64,000 bases of DNA from Cedecea neteri. Lineage in GTDB: Bacteria; Pseudomonadota; Gammaproteobacteria; Enterobacterales; Enterobacteriaceae. Shown here piece by piece: positions 49,348-57,695 of the stretch (within the stretch, counting starts at the first letter, position 1; each line of letters begins with the position of its first letter). The DNA is taken from assembly GCF_000757825.1 (NCBI RefSeq), contig NZ_CP009451.1:1612001-1676000 (forward strand), in the 5' to 3' direction. The position numbers were made by a program, and so were the translations under genes. Under the pieces are notes generated by a model that saw only the letters and a list, made by a program, of their open reading frames with translations, was not told the DNA's origin and ran no database searches.

Positions 49348-50307
49348 ATGAAAAATTTTATTCTGCGTCGCCTGCTACAAACCCTGCCGATGCTGCTGCT
49401 CGCCTCGTTTATTATCTTTATGCTGTTCGCGAAAACGCCCGGCGACTTTATCGACGGGAATATTACGCTGACCGCCGCCCGCGTCGCCGAGCTAAAGGCT
49501 ATTTACGGCCTCGACCAGCCGCTGTTCACCCGCTATATCCACTGGCTTGGTCAGCTCATGACCGGCGACTTAGGCTTCTCTTTGCAATACCAGATCCCGG
49601 TCAGCCAGCTGCTAAACCAGTACATCTGGAACTCTTTCCTGCTGGCCTCCATCGCGCTGGTGTTTTACTGGGGCATTGGCCTGGCGGTGGGCATTGTCTC
49701 GGCCATGAAGCCCAACTCGCTGTTTGACCACCTGGTGAGCGTGCTGGTGTTCGCCGCCATGTCTTTCCCGACCTTTTTCCTCTGCCTGTTGCTTATCAAA
49801 TGGTTCGCGGTGGATCTGCACTGGCTACCGGTCGGCGGCATGACCAATACCGGCAGCGACGCAACCGGCTGGGCCTACGTCGTGCAGGTTGCCGCCCACC
49901 TTGTGCTGCCCGTCCTCGCCCTGGTGATGCTGCAGGCTGGCAGCCTGACGCGCTATTTCCGCGCCAGCATGCTGGACGTAGTAAAGATGGACTTTATCCG
50001 CACCGCCCGCGCCAAAGGGCTGCGCGAGCGTACCGTTATCCTCAAACACGCCCTGCGCAACGCGCTGCTACCGATCATCACCCTGCTGGGCTTTGAGCTG
50101 CCGGGGCTGTTTTCAGGCGCGATCATTACCGAAAAAGTCTTTAACTGGCCGGGCGCGGGCCACATTCATATTGATTCACTCGCCGCCCGTGATTACCCGG
50201 TGCTGATGGGCTTCACGCTGTTTCTGGCGGTGCTGACGATCCTCGGCAACCTGATTGCCGATGTGCTTTACGCGTGGGCCGACCCGCGCATTCGTGTGAG
50301 GTCGTGA
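49348..50307 (+). CDS. ABC transporter permease, DppB/OppB type
   Basis: 319 residues, six membrane segments, with the permease coupling loop DVVKMDFIRTARAKGLRERTVILKHALRNALLPIITLLGFELPGLFSGAIITEKVFNWPG (EAA motif region). First permease of the importer; its TGA overlaps the next start by 1 bp (TGATG). Confidence 0.94.
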   Translation: MKNFILRRLLQTLPMLLLASFIIFMLFAKTPGDFIDGNITLTAARVAELKAIYGLDQPLFTRYIHWLGQLMTGDLGFSLQYQIPVSQLLNQYIWNSFLLASIALVFYWGIGLAVGIVSAMKPNSLFDHLVSVLVFAAMSFPTFFLCLLLIKWFAVDLHWLPVGGMTNTGSDATGWAYVVQVAAHLVLPVLALVMLQAGSLTRYFRASMLDVVKMDFIRTARAKGLRERTVILKHALRNALLPIITLLGFELPGLFSGAIITEKVFNWPGAGHIHIDSLAARDYPVLMGFTLFLAVLTILGNLIADVLYAWADPRIRVRS

Positions 50308-51254
50308 TGTTAAGCTCTCTGTTTTCTACCAATCGCCGCCTGCGCAAGGCGGAAATCCCGGCGCTGGCGCAGGTCACGCCTTCGCCGTGGCGTCAGGCCT
50401 GGCAGGCGCTGAGGCGCAACCATCTGGCGATGTTGTGCCTGATTTTGCTGATGGTGATGGCGGTATGGTGCGCGTTTGGGCCGCTCTGGTCGCCGTGGAA
50501 AGACGACGCCACCGACGCGCTGATGATCAACAAACCGCCGGGCGAAGTGCACTGGCTGGGCACCGACTTCCTCGGGCGTGACGTCTACACCCGCCTGCTG
50601 CTTGCCGGGCGCATCTCGTTAATCATCGGCCTGTTGACCATGCTGCTATCGGTCACCCTCGGCTACCTGCTCGGCGCGGTTTCCGGCTACCTGGGCGGCT
50701 GGACCGACAAACTGATTATGCGCCTGGCAGATCTGGTGATGACCATTCCCAGCCTGCCGCTGCTGATCGTCGCGGGCGCGATGCTGTCGGAGCTCGACTT
50801 CTCGCCGGACTCGCGTATTTACATGGTGGTCATCATGCTGAGCCTGCTGGAGTGGCCGAAGCTGGCGCGACTGGTGCGCGGGCAAATCCTTTCTCTGCGC
50901 GAACGCGACTTTATGCTGGCAACTCGCGTGCTGGGCCTATCCGCCCGCCGTCGCCTGTTCGGCCACCTGCTGCCGAACACCATTCCAATTCTGGTGGTCA
51001 TGGCCACCATGGCGGTGGCCAACGCCATTCTGATGGAGTCGGCGCTGAGCTACCTGGGCCTCGGCGTCGTGCCGCCTACCCCTTCCTGGGGCAATATGAT
51101 GGACAGCGCCAACAGCCTGATCGACTTCCAGCGCCGCCCGTGGTTATGGATGCCGCCGGGAATAGCCATTTTTATCACCGTGATCGCGATTAACGTGCTG
51201 GGCGACGGCCTGCGCGATGCGCTGGATCCGAAAATGAAGCGAGGCGTGAAATGA
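50307..51254 (+). CDS. ABC transporter permease, DppC/OppC type
   Basis: 315 residues from ATG 50307, which overlaps the previous stop. N-terminal OppC_N segment (WRQAWQALRRNHLAMLCLILLMVMAV), the typical HWLGTDFLGRDVYTRLLLAGRISL motif and the coupling loop SLRERDFMLATRVLGLSARRRLFGHLLPNTIP. Its end overlaps the next gene by 4 bp (ATGA). Confidence 0.94.
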   Translation: MLSSLFSTNRRLRKAEIPALAQVTPSPWRQAWQALRRNHLAMLCLILLMVMAVWCAFGPLWSPWKDDATDALMINKPPGEVHWLGTDFLGRDVYTRLLLAGRISLIIGLLTMLLSVTLGYLLGAVSGYLGGWTDKLIMRLADLVMTIPSLPLLIVAGAMLSELDFSPDSRIYMVVIMLSLLEWPKLARLVRGQILSLRERDFMLATRVLGLSARRRLFGHLLPNTIPILVVMATMAVANAILMESALSYLGLGVVPPTPSWGNMMDSANSLIDFQRRPWLWMPPGIAIFITVIAINVLGDGLRDALDPKMKRGVK

Positions 51255-52231
51255 GCGAAGCGCTGATTGAGTTTAACAACCTCTCCCTCTCCTTCGCCGG
51301 AGAGCAGGGCCGCGTGCGCGCCGTGCAGGACGTATCGTTTACCGTTCATGCCGGGCAAACCGTTGGCGTCGTCGGGGAGTCCGGCTGCGGCAAAAGCGTG
51401 ACCGCCATGTCGCTGATGGGTTTACTCCCTCCACAGGCCGCGCGGATTGACGGCGGCGAGATCCTCTTTCAGGGCAAGAACCTGCTCGGCCTTAAGCCTG
51501 CGCAAATGGCAGATTTACGCGGCAACGAGCTGGCAATGATTTTCCAGGAGCCGATGACCGCCCTGAATCCGGTGCTGACCATCGGCGATCAGCTTTGTGA
51601 GCCGCCGATCCGTCATCGCGGAGAAACGCCGAAAGCCGCCTGGAACCTCGCGACACAAATGCTGACCGACGTCGGGCTGGCGCGAGCGGAGAGCCTGATG
51701 GCCAGCTATCCGCATCAGCTCTCCGGCGGCATGCTGCAACGGGTAATGATCGCCATGGCGCTGAGCTGCCGGCCAAAACTGCTGATCGCCGATGAGCCCA
51801 CCACGGCGCTGGACGTGACCGTTCAGGCTCAAATCCTCCGCCTGCTGCGGGATCAGGCGCGCCAGCACCACATGGCGCTGATGCTGATCACCCACGATCT
51901 CGGCGTTATCGCCCAAATGGCGGAGCACGTCGTGGTGATGTATGCCGGGCGCATCGTCGAACAAGGGCCAACGGCTGACGTGCTCCGCCATCCGCTGCAC
52001 CCGTATACCAAAGGGCTGATCGCTTCCCGGCCGGTGCCCGGCGAGCGCCGCCGCAGGCTCTATTCTATCCCCGGCCAGGTCCCCGATTTGGCTGCCCTGC
52101 CGCCTTACTGCGCCTTTACCGATCGCTGCGAGCACGCCACCGATCGCTGCCGCCAGGGCATTCCGGCGCTGCTCGGCCAGCGGCGTCAGGCCGCCTGTTT
52201 CTACAGCGAGTTAGTGGAGTCCGCATCGTGA
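51251..52231 (+). CDS. ABC transporter ATP-binding protein, DppD/OppD type
   Basis: 326 residues. Walker [12 protein letters not shown]-loop [10 protein letters not shown], signature [15 protein letters not shown], Walker [13 protein letters not shown] and the C-terminal oligopeptide/dipeptide module with a Cys-rich segment ([16 protein letters not shown]) that in this subfamily can bind an iron-sulfur cluster. It overlaps both neighbours by 4 bp, so translation is coupled. Confidence 0.94.
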   Translation: MSEALIEFNNLSLSFAGEQGRVRAVQDVSFTVHAGQTVGVVGESGCGKSVTAMSLMGLLPPQAARIDGGEILFQGKNLLGLKPAQMADLRGNELAMIFQEPMTALNPVLTIGDQLCEPPIRHRGETPKAAWNLATQMLTDVGLARAESLMASYPHQLSGGMLQRVMIAMALSCRPKLLIADEPTTALDVTVQAQILRLLRDQARQHHMALMLITHDLGVIAQMAEHVVVMYAGRIVEQGPTADVLRHPLHPYTKGLIASRPVPGERRRRLYSIPGQVPDLAALPPYCAFTDRCEHATDRCRQGIPALLGQRRQAACFYSELVESAS

Positions 52232-53193
52232 ACAATCAGTACGTTATTGAAGTCGAAGGACTCAAAAAACACTTCCCGCTACGTGACGGGCTGTTCGGCC
52301 AGCAAACCGGCGAGCTTCGCGCGGTCGACGGCGTCAGCTTTAACATTCGTCAGGGCACGATTTTCGGCCTGGTAGGCGAGTCCGGCAGCGGGAAAACCAC
52401 CGTTGGGCGCACCCTGCTCGGCCTGTATGACAAAACCGCCGGCAGCGTGAAATATCGCGGCAAGGAGCTAAGCGAGCTGAGCGCCAAAGAGTCGCGGGCG
52501 CTGCGGCCTAAAATTCAGCTCGTCTTTCAGGATCCCTACAGCTCGCTAAACCCGCGCATCCGTGTAGGAGACGCCATCGGCGAGGCGATGCTGGAGCACA
52601 AGCTTTGCACCCGCGCCGAGCTGCGGGATAACGTGTTGGAAGTAATGAAGATTTGCGGCCTTTCGCCTCAGCATTACAACCGCTTCCCGCACGAGTTCTC
52701 CGGCGGCCAGCGCCAGCGCATTGGCATCGCCCGTGCGCTGATCCTTAACCCCGATTTTATTATCGCGGATGAACCGATTTCGGCGCTCGACGTTTCCATT
52801 CAGGCGCAGATCATCAATCTGTTTTCCGATCTGCGCGACGAACGCGGCGTGACGTTCCTGTTTATCTCGCACGATCTCGGCGTGGTGGAACACCTGTGCG
52901 ACGACGTGGCGGTCATGTACCTCGGCCAACTGGTGGAAACCGCCAGCCGCGACGTACTATTCAGCCAGCCGCTGCACCCGTATACCCAGGCACTGCTGGC
53001 CGCGGTCCCGACGCTGGATCCAAACAGCGAGCCGGTGGCCGCTATTCAGGGCGAAATCCCCGATCCTTCTCACCCGCCTTCCGGCTGCCGCTTCTCCTCG
53101 CGCTGCCCGCTGGTGACCGACCGCTGCCGCCAGGAAGTCCCCGTGCTGCGTGAAGTGGGCCACGCTCACCGCGTCGCGTGCCATTTGGTTTAG
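52228..53193 (+). CDS. ABC transporter ATP-binding protein, DppF/OppF type
   Basis: 321 residues from GTG 52228. Walker A GESGSGKTTVGR, Q-loop FQDPYSSLNPRIRVGD, signature FSGGQRQRIGIARAL, Walker B FIIADEPISALD, and the C-terminal SRCPLVTDRCRQEVP cysteine segment. Last gene of the importer operon; it ends 9 bp from the convergent siderophore operon with no visible terminator between them. Confidence 0.94.
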   Translation: MNNQYVIEVEGLKKHFPLRDGLFGQQTGELRAVDGVSFNIRQGTIFGLVGESGSGKTTVGRTLLGLYDKTAGSVKYRGKELSELSAKESRALRPKIQLVFQDPYSSLNPRIRVGDAIGEAMLEHKLCTRAELRDNVLEVMKICGLSPQHYNRFPHEFSGGQRQRIGIARALILNPDFIIADEPISALDVSIQAQIINLFSDLRDERGVTFLFISHDLGVVEHLCDDVAVMYLGQLVETASRDVLFSQPLHPYTQALLAAVPTLDPNSEPVAAIQGEIPDPSHPPSGCRFSSRCPLVTDRCRQEVPVLREVGHAHRVACHLV

Positions 53194-53202
53194 ATCCACG
53201 AT

Positions 53203-54822
53203 TCAGGCAGACAGCGGCCTGACCACGCTGTCTGCCACCACTTTCCCGGACTCCAGCTTAATTAGCCTGTCCGCCAGCGGGAAATAGCGGTCGTCGTGGG
53301 TAATGGCGAGCACCGTTTTGCCCTCCGCTTTTAACATTGGCAGCAGCACCTTGTAGAACACCTCTTTAAAGCCGGGATCCTGGTCCGCCGCCCACTCGTC
53401 AAACAGATAGAAAGGCCGGTTTTCCAGCCAGGCCTGCAGCAGCGCGAGGCGTTTACGCTGCCCCTGGGAAAGCGCGGTTGTCGAAAAACGCCCGTCGCGG
53501 AAGGCCACTTTGTGGTCGAGCTTCAGCAGATGCAGCAGCTTATTCACCTGGTCCACCGTGCGCTCATGCACGTTGTCCACGTCATCAAACAGGAAGAAGT
53601 CATTGAACACCACGGCGAAGTGCTGGCGGTAGATTTCACGCTGCTCCGCCGTAACCTGCATACCGTTAAGCCTGATTTCACCGCCGTCCGGCGGGTAAAG
53701 GCCAACCAGCAAATTCGCCAGCGTGGTTTTCCCGCTGCCGTTGCCGCCCACCAGAAAGACCAGCTCGCCCCGGGTGAAGCAAAGATTGAGCGGCCCGAGG
53801 GTAAAACGTTCCCCCTCCTCGCCCTGATATTCGTAGCGAATGTCCGTCAGCTCGAGGCTGTCGAACTGTGGCGGCCTTTTCAGCGGCAGCAGCTTTTCCT
53901 GCGGCAGGTCGGCTTTAAGCTGGGCGATTCGCTGGAGCGCGATGCGGGCGCTGGTCAGCGTTGGCAAGGCCGAGAGCACGCCTTCTACCGGCACAATCAT
54001 GTACAGAAAAATCATCGTGTAGCCGGTCATCACCGCCGGGCTAAGCGCCAGGGACTCCCGCAGCCAATAAAGCACCACGCCGATAAACGCGAAGAACAGC
54101 ACGCTGCCCCAGCTTTTTGCCAGGCCGTAAAACACGTAGCCCCGCGTGCGTTCGAGGCGAACCGCTTCGATATTTTCGCTCAGCGGCCCGTCGACGAAAT
54201 GCCGCCTGCGCGGTGGGTTAAGGCGAAACTCACGTCCGCCGTCGAACAGTTTCTTGCACTGGGCAATCAGCGTATCTTCCCGCTGCCGTGAGCTGCGCAG
54301 CAGCCCCAGCGCTTTGCCGTGGGCGGCGCGATAGCCCATTGCCCCCAGGCCTAGCACCAGCAGCGCCAGCAGCAAAACCTGCCACGACAGCGTGCCGAGG
54401 TAGATCAGGCAGCCGACAATCGCCGCCCCATAGATAAGCAGCCCCGGCAGGCTGACGAAAAAGACCACCAGCGTGTCGAGATCCTGCGTCAGAATAGACA
54501 CCGCCTTTGCCATGCCGGTTTTCTCCAGCTGTGCCCAGGCGGTTTGGCTGACGTGATTCACTACGTCTTTACGCAAGGTCGCCTTCACCTTTTGCCCGAG
54601 CCACATAAACAGCGTTTCAGCCAGCACGCGAGTGGTGAGCATCAGCGCGGCAAGAAGCACAAACTTCAGCGCCACATCGGCCAGCCCATCGGGCGGCAGC
54701 GTCAGGCTATGGTTGATCACCGCCAGCAGCGAGGCGTTGCTGAGCCCGCTGACCACGCTGGCAAAGGCAGCCAGTGCCAGCCAGCCGCCCACCAGGCGGA
54801 ACAGCATCATTAACAGAGACAT
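53203..54822 (-). CDS. ABC transporter of the cyclic-peptide/siderophore export family (SyrD/PvdE/YojI-like)
   Basis: 539 residues with fused domains: an N-terminal six-helix membrane domain (about 1-300) and a C-terminal ATPase domain with Walker A GGNGSGKTTLANLL, signature-region LSQGQRKRLALLQAW and Walker B YLFDEWAADQDP. The WAADQDP form is typical of the YojI/PvdE group of exporters. It is the last gene of an operon for ferric-siderophore uptake that has no FhuC-type ATPase. It may export or handle a siderophore after uptake; that role is an inference. Confidence 0.9.
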   Translation of the reverse strand: MSLLMMLFRLVGGWLALAAFASVVSGLSNASLLAVINHSLTLPPDGLADVALKFVLLAALMLTTRVLAETLFMWLGQKVKATLRKDVVNHVSQTAWAQLEKTGMAKAVSILTQDLDTLVVFFVSLPGLLIYGAAIVGCLIYLGTLSWQVLLLALLVLGLGAMGYRAAHGKALGLLRSSRQREDTLIAQCKKLFDGGREFRLNPPRRRHFVDGPLSENIEAVRLERTRGYVFYGLAKSWGSVLFFAFIGVVLYWLRESLALSPAVMTGYTMIFLYMIVPVEGVLSALPTLTSARIALQRIAQLKADLPQEKLLPLKRPPQFDSLELTDIRYEYQGEEGERFTLGPLNLCFTRGELVFLVGGNGSGKTTLANLLVGLYPPDGGEIRLNGMQVTAEQREIYRQHFAVVFNDFFLFDDVDNVHERTVDQVNKLLHLLKLDHKVAFRDGRFSTTALSQGQRKRLALLQAWLENRPFYLFDEWAADQDPGFKEVFYKVLLPMLKAEGKTVLAITHDDRYFPLADRLIKLESGKVVADSVVRPLSA

Positions 54823-54855
54823 TGTTGCTTCCTTTTCGACATTACTCTCCCGGCG

Positions 54856-56838
54856 CTATTGTTGATGTGTATGCGCCCGGCTACGGATCAGCGGCCATAC
54901 CAGCAGCGGTACGCCGACCAGCGACGCCACCAGCCCCACGGGCAGCTGACGCGGATAAAGAAAATTGCGGCCCATCCAGTCCGCCAGCACCATAATCAGC
55001 GCGGACAGCAGCGCGGCGGTGAACAGCTGCGCCATCGGGCGTTTTGCCCCCATCTTGCGCGCCAGGTGCGGCCCCAGCAGCCCGACAAACGACACCGGGC
55101 CGACGATCAGCGTGGCAAGCCCGGTCATCAAGGCGGCCAGCGCCAGCACGCTAATCCTCGCTTTCGCCACGTTCACGCCTAGCGAGCCGCTCACCTGCCC
55201 GAGGGGCAACAGCAGCAGCCAGCGTTTGCAGAGTGGAGAAAGCGCAAGCAGCACCAGCATGGCGAAGAACACGCCGATGGCGATGCCGTTGTTGACGTAG
55301 TAAGTGCTGCCGGTCATCAGCTGCAGCAGCATTGAGCTGGCCTGCCGGTTATTGAGCATCACGATGCTGGCGATGGCCTGGAACAGCGCATTCAGCGCCA
55401 GGCCGTTCAGCAGCACCCGCTGCGGGTTAAAGGCGCTCTGGCGGCTGCTCCACAGCGTCACCAGCAGGCTAATTAATGCCCCGGAGGCGCTGCTGAGGAT
55501 CATCAGTCCCGTGCCTCCGGCAGGAAACAGCAGCAGAAACGCCGTCACGCCCATGGCCGCCCCGCCGCCGATGCCGAGGATCTCCGGGCTTGCCAGCGGG
55601 TTGCCGCTGACGCGCTGCATCAGCACGCCCGCCGCGGCTAACAAGGCTCCGGCGCTTAATGCCGCCAGCAGCCGCGGGAGCCGCATCGGCAGCAGAGCGT
55701 GCTGTTCCGCAAGCGTCGTCCAGTGCCAGCCGTGCAGCCCCTGCCCGACAAACAGCGACAGCACGATAGCCACCAGCAGCAGCGCAAAGGCCATGCCCGC
55801 CGGGAAGCGCCCGCCACCCGCCTCGCCTTCCCAGGCCGAAGGCGTGGTGTCCAGCACCTGATGCCGGGCTTTAGAGGCCAGCAGGATCAGCAGCGGCCCG
55901 CCGGTTAAGGCGGTTAGCATGCCGACGGGCAGCAGTTGCCCGTCCAGCAGCGTAATGCGACTCACGCAAAGGTCGGTGAACCACAGCAAGCCGGCGCCGA
56001 TAAGCAGCGAATGGCAGAGCATTTGCCGCGTGGTTCGCGCCCCACCTGACCGGGCCAGGTGCGGTGCGGCGAGGCCGATAAAACCAATCACCCCGACGCT
56101 ATTAATGATGAAAGCGCTCATCACTAAAGCCAGCGCCATCGCCGCCGAACGGATCAGCAGCGGAGAAGCACCTAAGCTGCTCACCATCGCCTCCGGCAGC
56201 CTGAGCAGCGCCAGCGGGCGAAGCAACAACAGCAATGCCAGCAAACACAGCCCCAGCCAGGGCAGGATCGTCGTCACGCCGCCCCAGTCCTGCTGCGCCA
56301 GCGAGCCGCCGCCCCACATCAGCACCGACAGCAGAAAACGATCGTTGATTACCGCCATGATCATCGTCAGCGAGCCACACCACAGGTTGACCAGCATCCC
56401 CGCCTGAATCATCACCAGCGGCGACAGGCGCTGCCGCCACGCAAGCAGCAGAACCAGCAGCAAAGCGGCAAGTTCCCCGGTAATCACCACGCCGGTGCGC
56501 GCCGTTAGCAGCGTGGCCGGGAACCACATCGAAGCCACGCCTAAAGCCAGCGTCGCACCGGAGGTCATGCCGAGGGTAATCGGCTCCGCCAGCGGATTGC
56601 GCAGCGCCCGCTGCATCAGCCAGCCGCAAATCGCCAGCCCCGCGCCGCCGAGCCACGCCATCACCTGCTGCGGGAACCACATGGAATGCAGGATCACCGC
56701 CTGCGCATCCGGCATCTGCGAGCTGAACAGCACGCTCAGGCCGTGAACAAGCCCGCCGTGCTGCGCCACGATCAGGCTTGCCGCCCAGAGTGCGGCTATC
56801 AGCAGCCAGGAAGCCGTCGTTTTTCCCGTCTCAGCCAC
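54856..56838 (-). CDS. fhuB: FhuB-like Fe(3+)-hydroxamate permease
   Basis: 660 residues made of two consecutive FecCD-type halves (about 1-325 and 340-655), the double-length layout characteristic of FhuB. Each half contains the coupling motif GFIGLAAPHLAR or SFVGLLGPHLAR, and an LRNPLAEP or GNPLASPEILG segment. It would carry ferric hydroxamates across the inner membrane with the FhuD-like protein encoded just upstream (8-bp overlap). The cognate ATPase is not encoded here. It may be a second copy beside a standard fhuCDB locus. Confidence 0.9.
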   Translation of the reverse strand: MAETGKTTASWLLIAALWAASLIVAQHGGLVHGLSVLFSSQMPDAQAVILHSMWFPQQVMAWLGGAGLAICGWLMQRALRNPLAEPITLGMTSGATLALGVASMWFPATLLTARTGVVITGELAALLLVLLLAWRQRLSPLVMIQAGMLVNLWCGSLTMIMAVINDRFLLSVLMWGGGSLAQQDWGGVTTILPWLGLCLLALLLLLRPLALLRLPEAMVSSLGASPLLIRSAAMALALVMSAFIINSVGVIGFIGLAAPHLARSGGARTTRQMLCHSLLIGAGLLWFTDLCVSRITLLDGQLLPVGMLTALTGGPLLILLASKARHQVLDTTPSAWEGEAGGGRFPAGMAFALLLVAIVLSLFVGQGLHGWHWTTLAEQHALLPMRLPRLLAALSAGALLAAAGVLMQRVSGNPLASPEILGIGGGAAMGVTAFLLLFPAGGTGLMILSSASGALISLLVTLWSSRQSAFNPQRVLLNGLALNALFQAIASIVMLNNRQASSMLLQLMTGSTYYVNNGIAIGVFFAMLVLLALSPLCKRWLLLLPLGQVSGSLGVNVAKARISVLALAALMTGLATLIVGPVSFVGLLGPHLARKMGAKRPMAQLFTAALLSALIMVLADWMGRNFLYPRQLPVGLVASLVGVPLLVWPLIRSRAHTHQQ

Positions 56839-57691
56839 GTTGCCACCCCGTCACAATTTGCCCCAGCGCTTCGGCTATACGTGTCGCCGTCACCAGCGCG
56901 CCGCCGGAATTGAATTTTTGCGCAGGGAAAGCCAGCTGAGGCTGAAAAGTGAGCGGCAGGCGCTGCCACAGCAATGAACTTTGCCAGCGCTGAATCAGCG
57001 GCAGCTGGCCATCTTCCGGCAGCAGAATCAGCCCGGCATCTTCTGCACCGATGCGCGCCAGCTCGACCATCGCTTCTCCCTGGGAATTAACGCCGCCTTG
57101 CCAGGCATTACGGAACCCGCAGCGGATTAAGACATCTCCCACAAGGCTGCCTGCGCCGTACAGCCGCATATGCAGGGCGTCTATCGGCGTGGCGATCAGT
57201 AGCGGGCGTCGATAAGCTTCAGCCGCTGCTCGGGCACGAAGCGCGGCCTGTTCAAAGGCCGCCAATACCGCACGCGCCTGAGGTGCACGCTGCAGGACGG
57301 TAGACAGCTTATTGAGGGCGATTTGCCATTCGGCGAGGCTGCCGGTTGGCAGGGTAAGCGTCGGCGCGATGCGCTCCAACTGGGGCTTGAGCAGCGCATG
57401 GCCTGGGGTGATCGCCATAAGATCGGGCTTCAGCGCGTACAGCGTTTCGAGGTTCGGCTGAAACAGCAGGCCAATATCCACCACGCTGGCGGGCAGTTCC
57501 GGGGTGCCAATCAGCTTACGGTACCAGTCGGGAGCAGAAACCGACTGCGGCGTGACGCCGAGCGCCAGAATCAGCTCGGTCAGCCCCCAGTCGAGCACGG
57601 CCACGCGCTGCGGAGGACCTGAAACGGCACCAGCCGCCCCGATAAACGGGGCAGCCAGCGCAAGGGTTAGTAAACGTCTGCGGGAGAGCAT
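56831..57691 (-). CDS. FhuD-like periplasmic siderophore-binding protein
   Basis: 286 residues. The N-terminus MLSRRRLLTLALAAPFIGAAGA has a twin-arginine-type signal similar to FhuD (SRRRLLTAMALSP). The body follows the FhuD/BtuF fold: RVAVLDWGLTELILALGV, PASVVDIGLLFQPNLETLYALKPDLM, PLLIATPIDALHMRLYGAGSLVGDVL. It binds ferric hydroxamates and hands them to the FhuB-like permease. It lies 4 bp after the receptor gene and overlaps fhuB by 8 bp. Confidence 0.9.
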   Translation of the reverse strand: MLSRRRLLTLALAAPFIGAAGAVSGPPQRVAVLDWGLTELILALGVTPQSVSAPDWYRKLIGTPELPASVVDIGLLFQPNLETLYALKPDLMAITPGHALLKPQLERIAPTLTLPTGSLAEWQIALNKLSTVLQRAPQARAVLAAFEQAALRARAAAEAYRRPLLIATPIDALHMRLYGAGSLVGDVLIRCGFRNAWQGGVNSQGEAMVELARIGAEDAGLILLPEDGQLPLIQRWQSSLLWQRLPLTFQPQLAFPAQKFNSGGALVTATRIAEALGQIVTGWQRG

Positions 57692-57695
57692 TCGC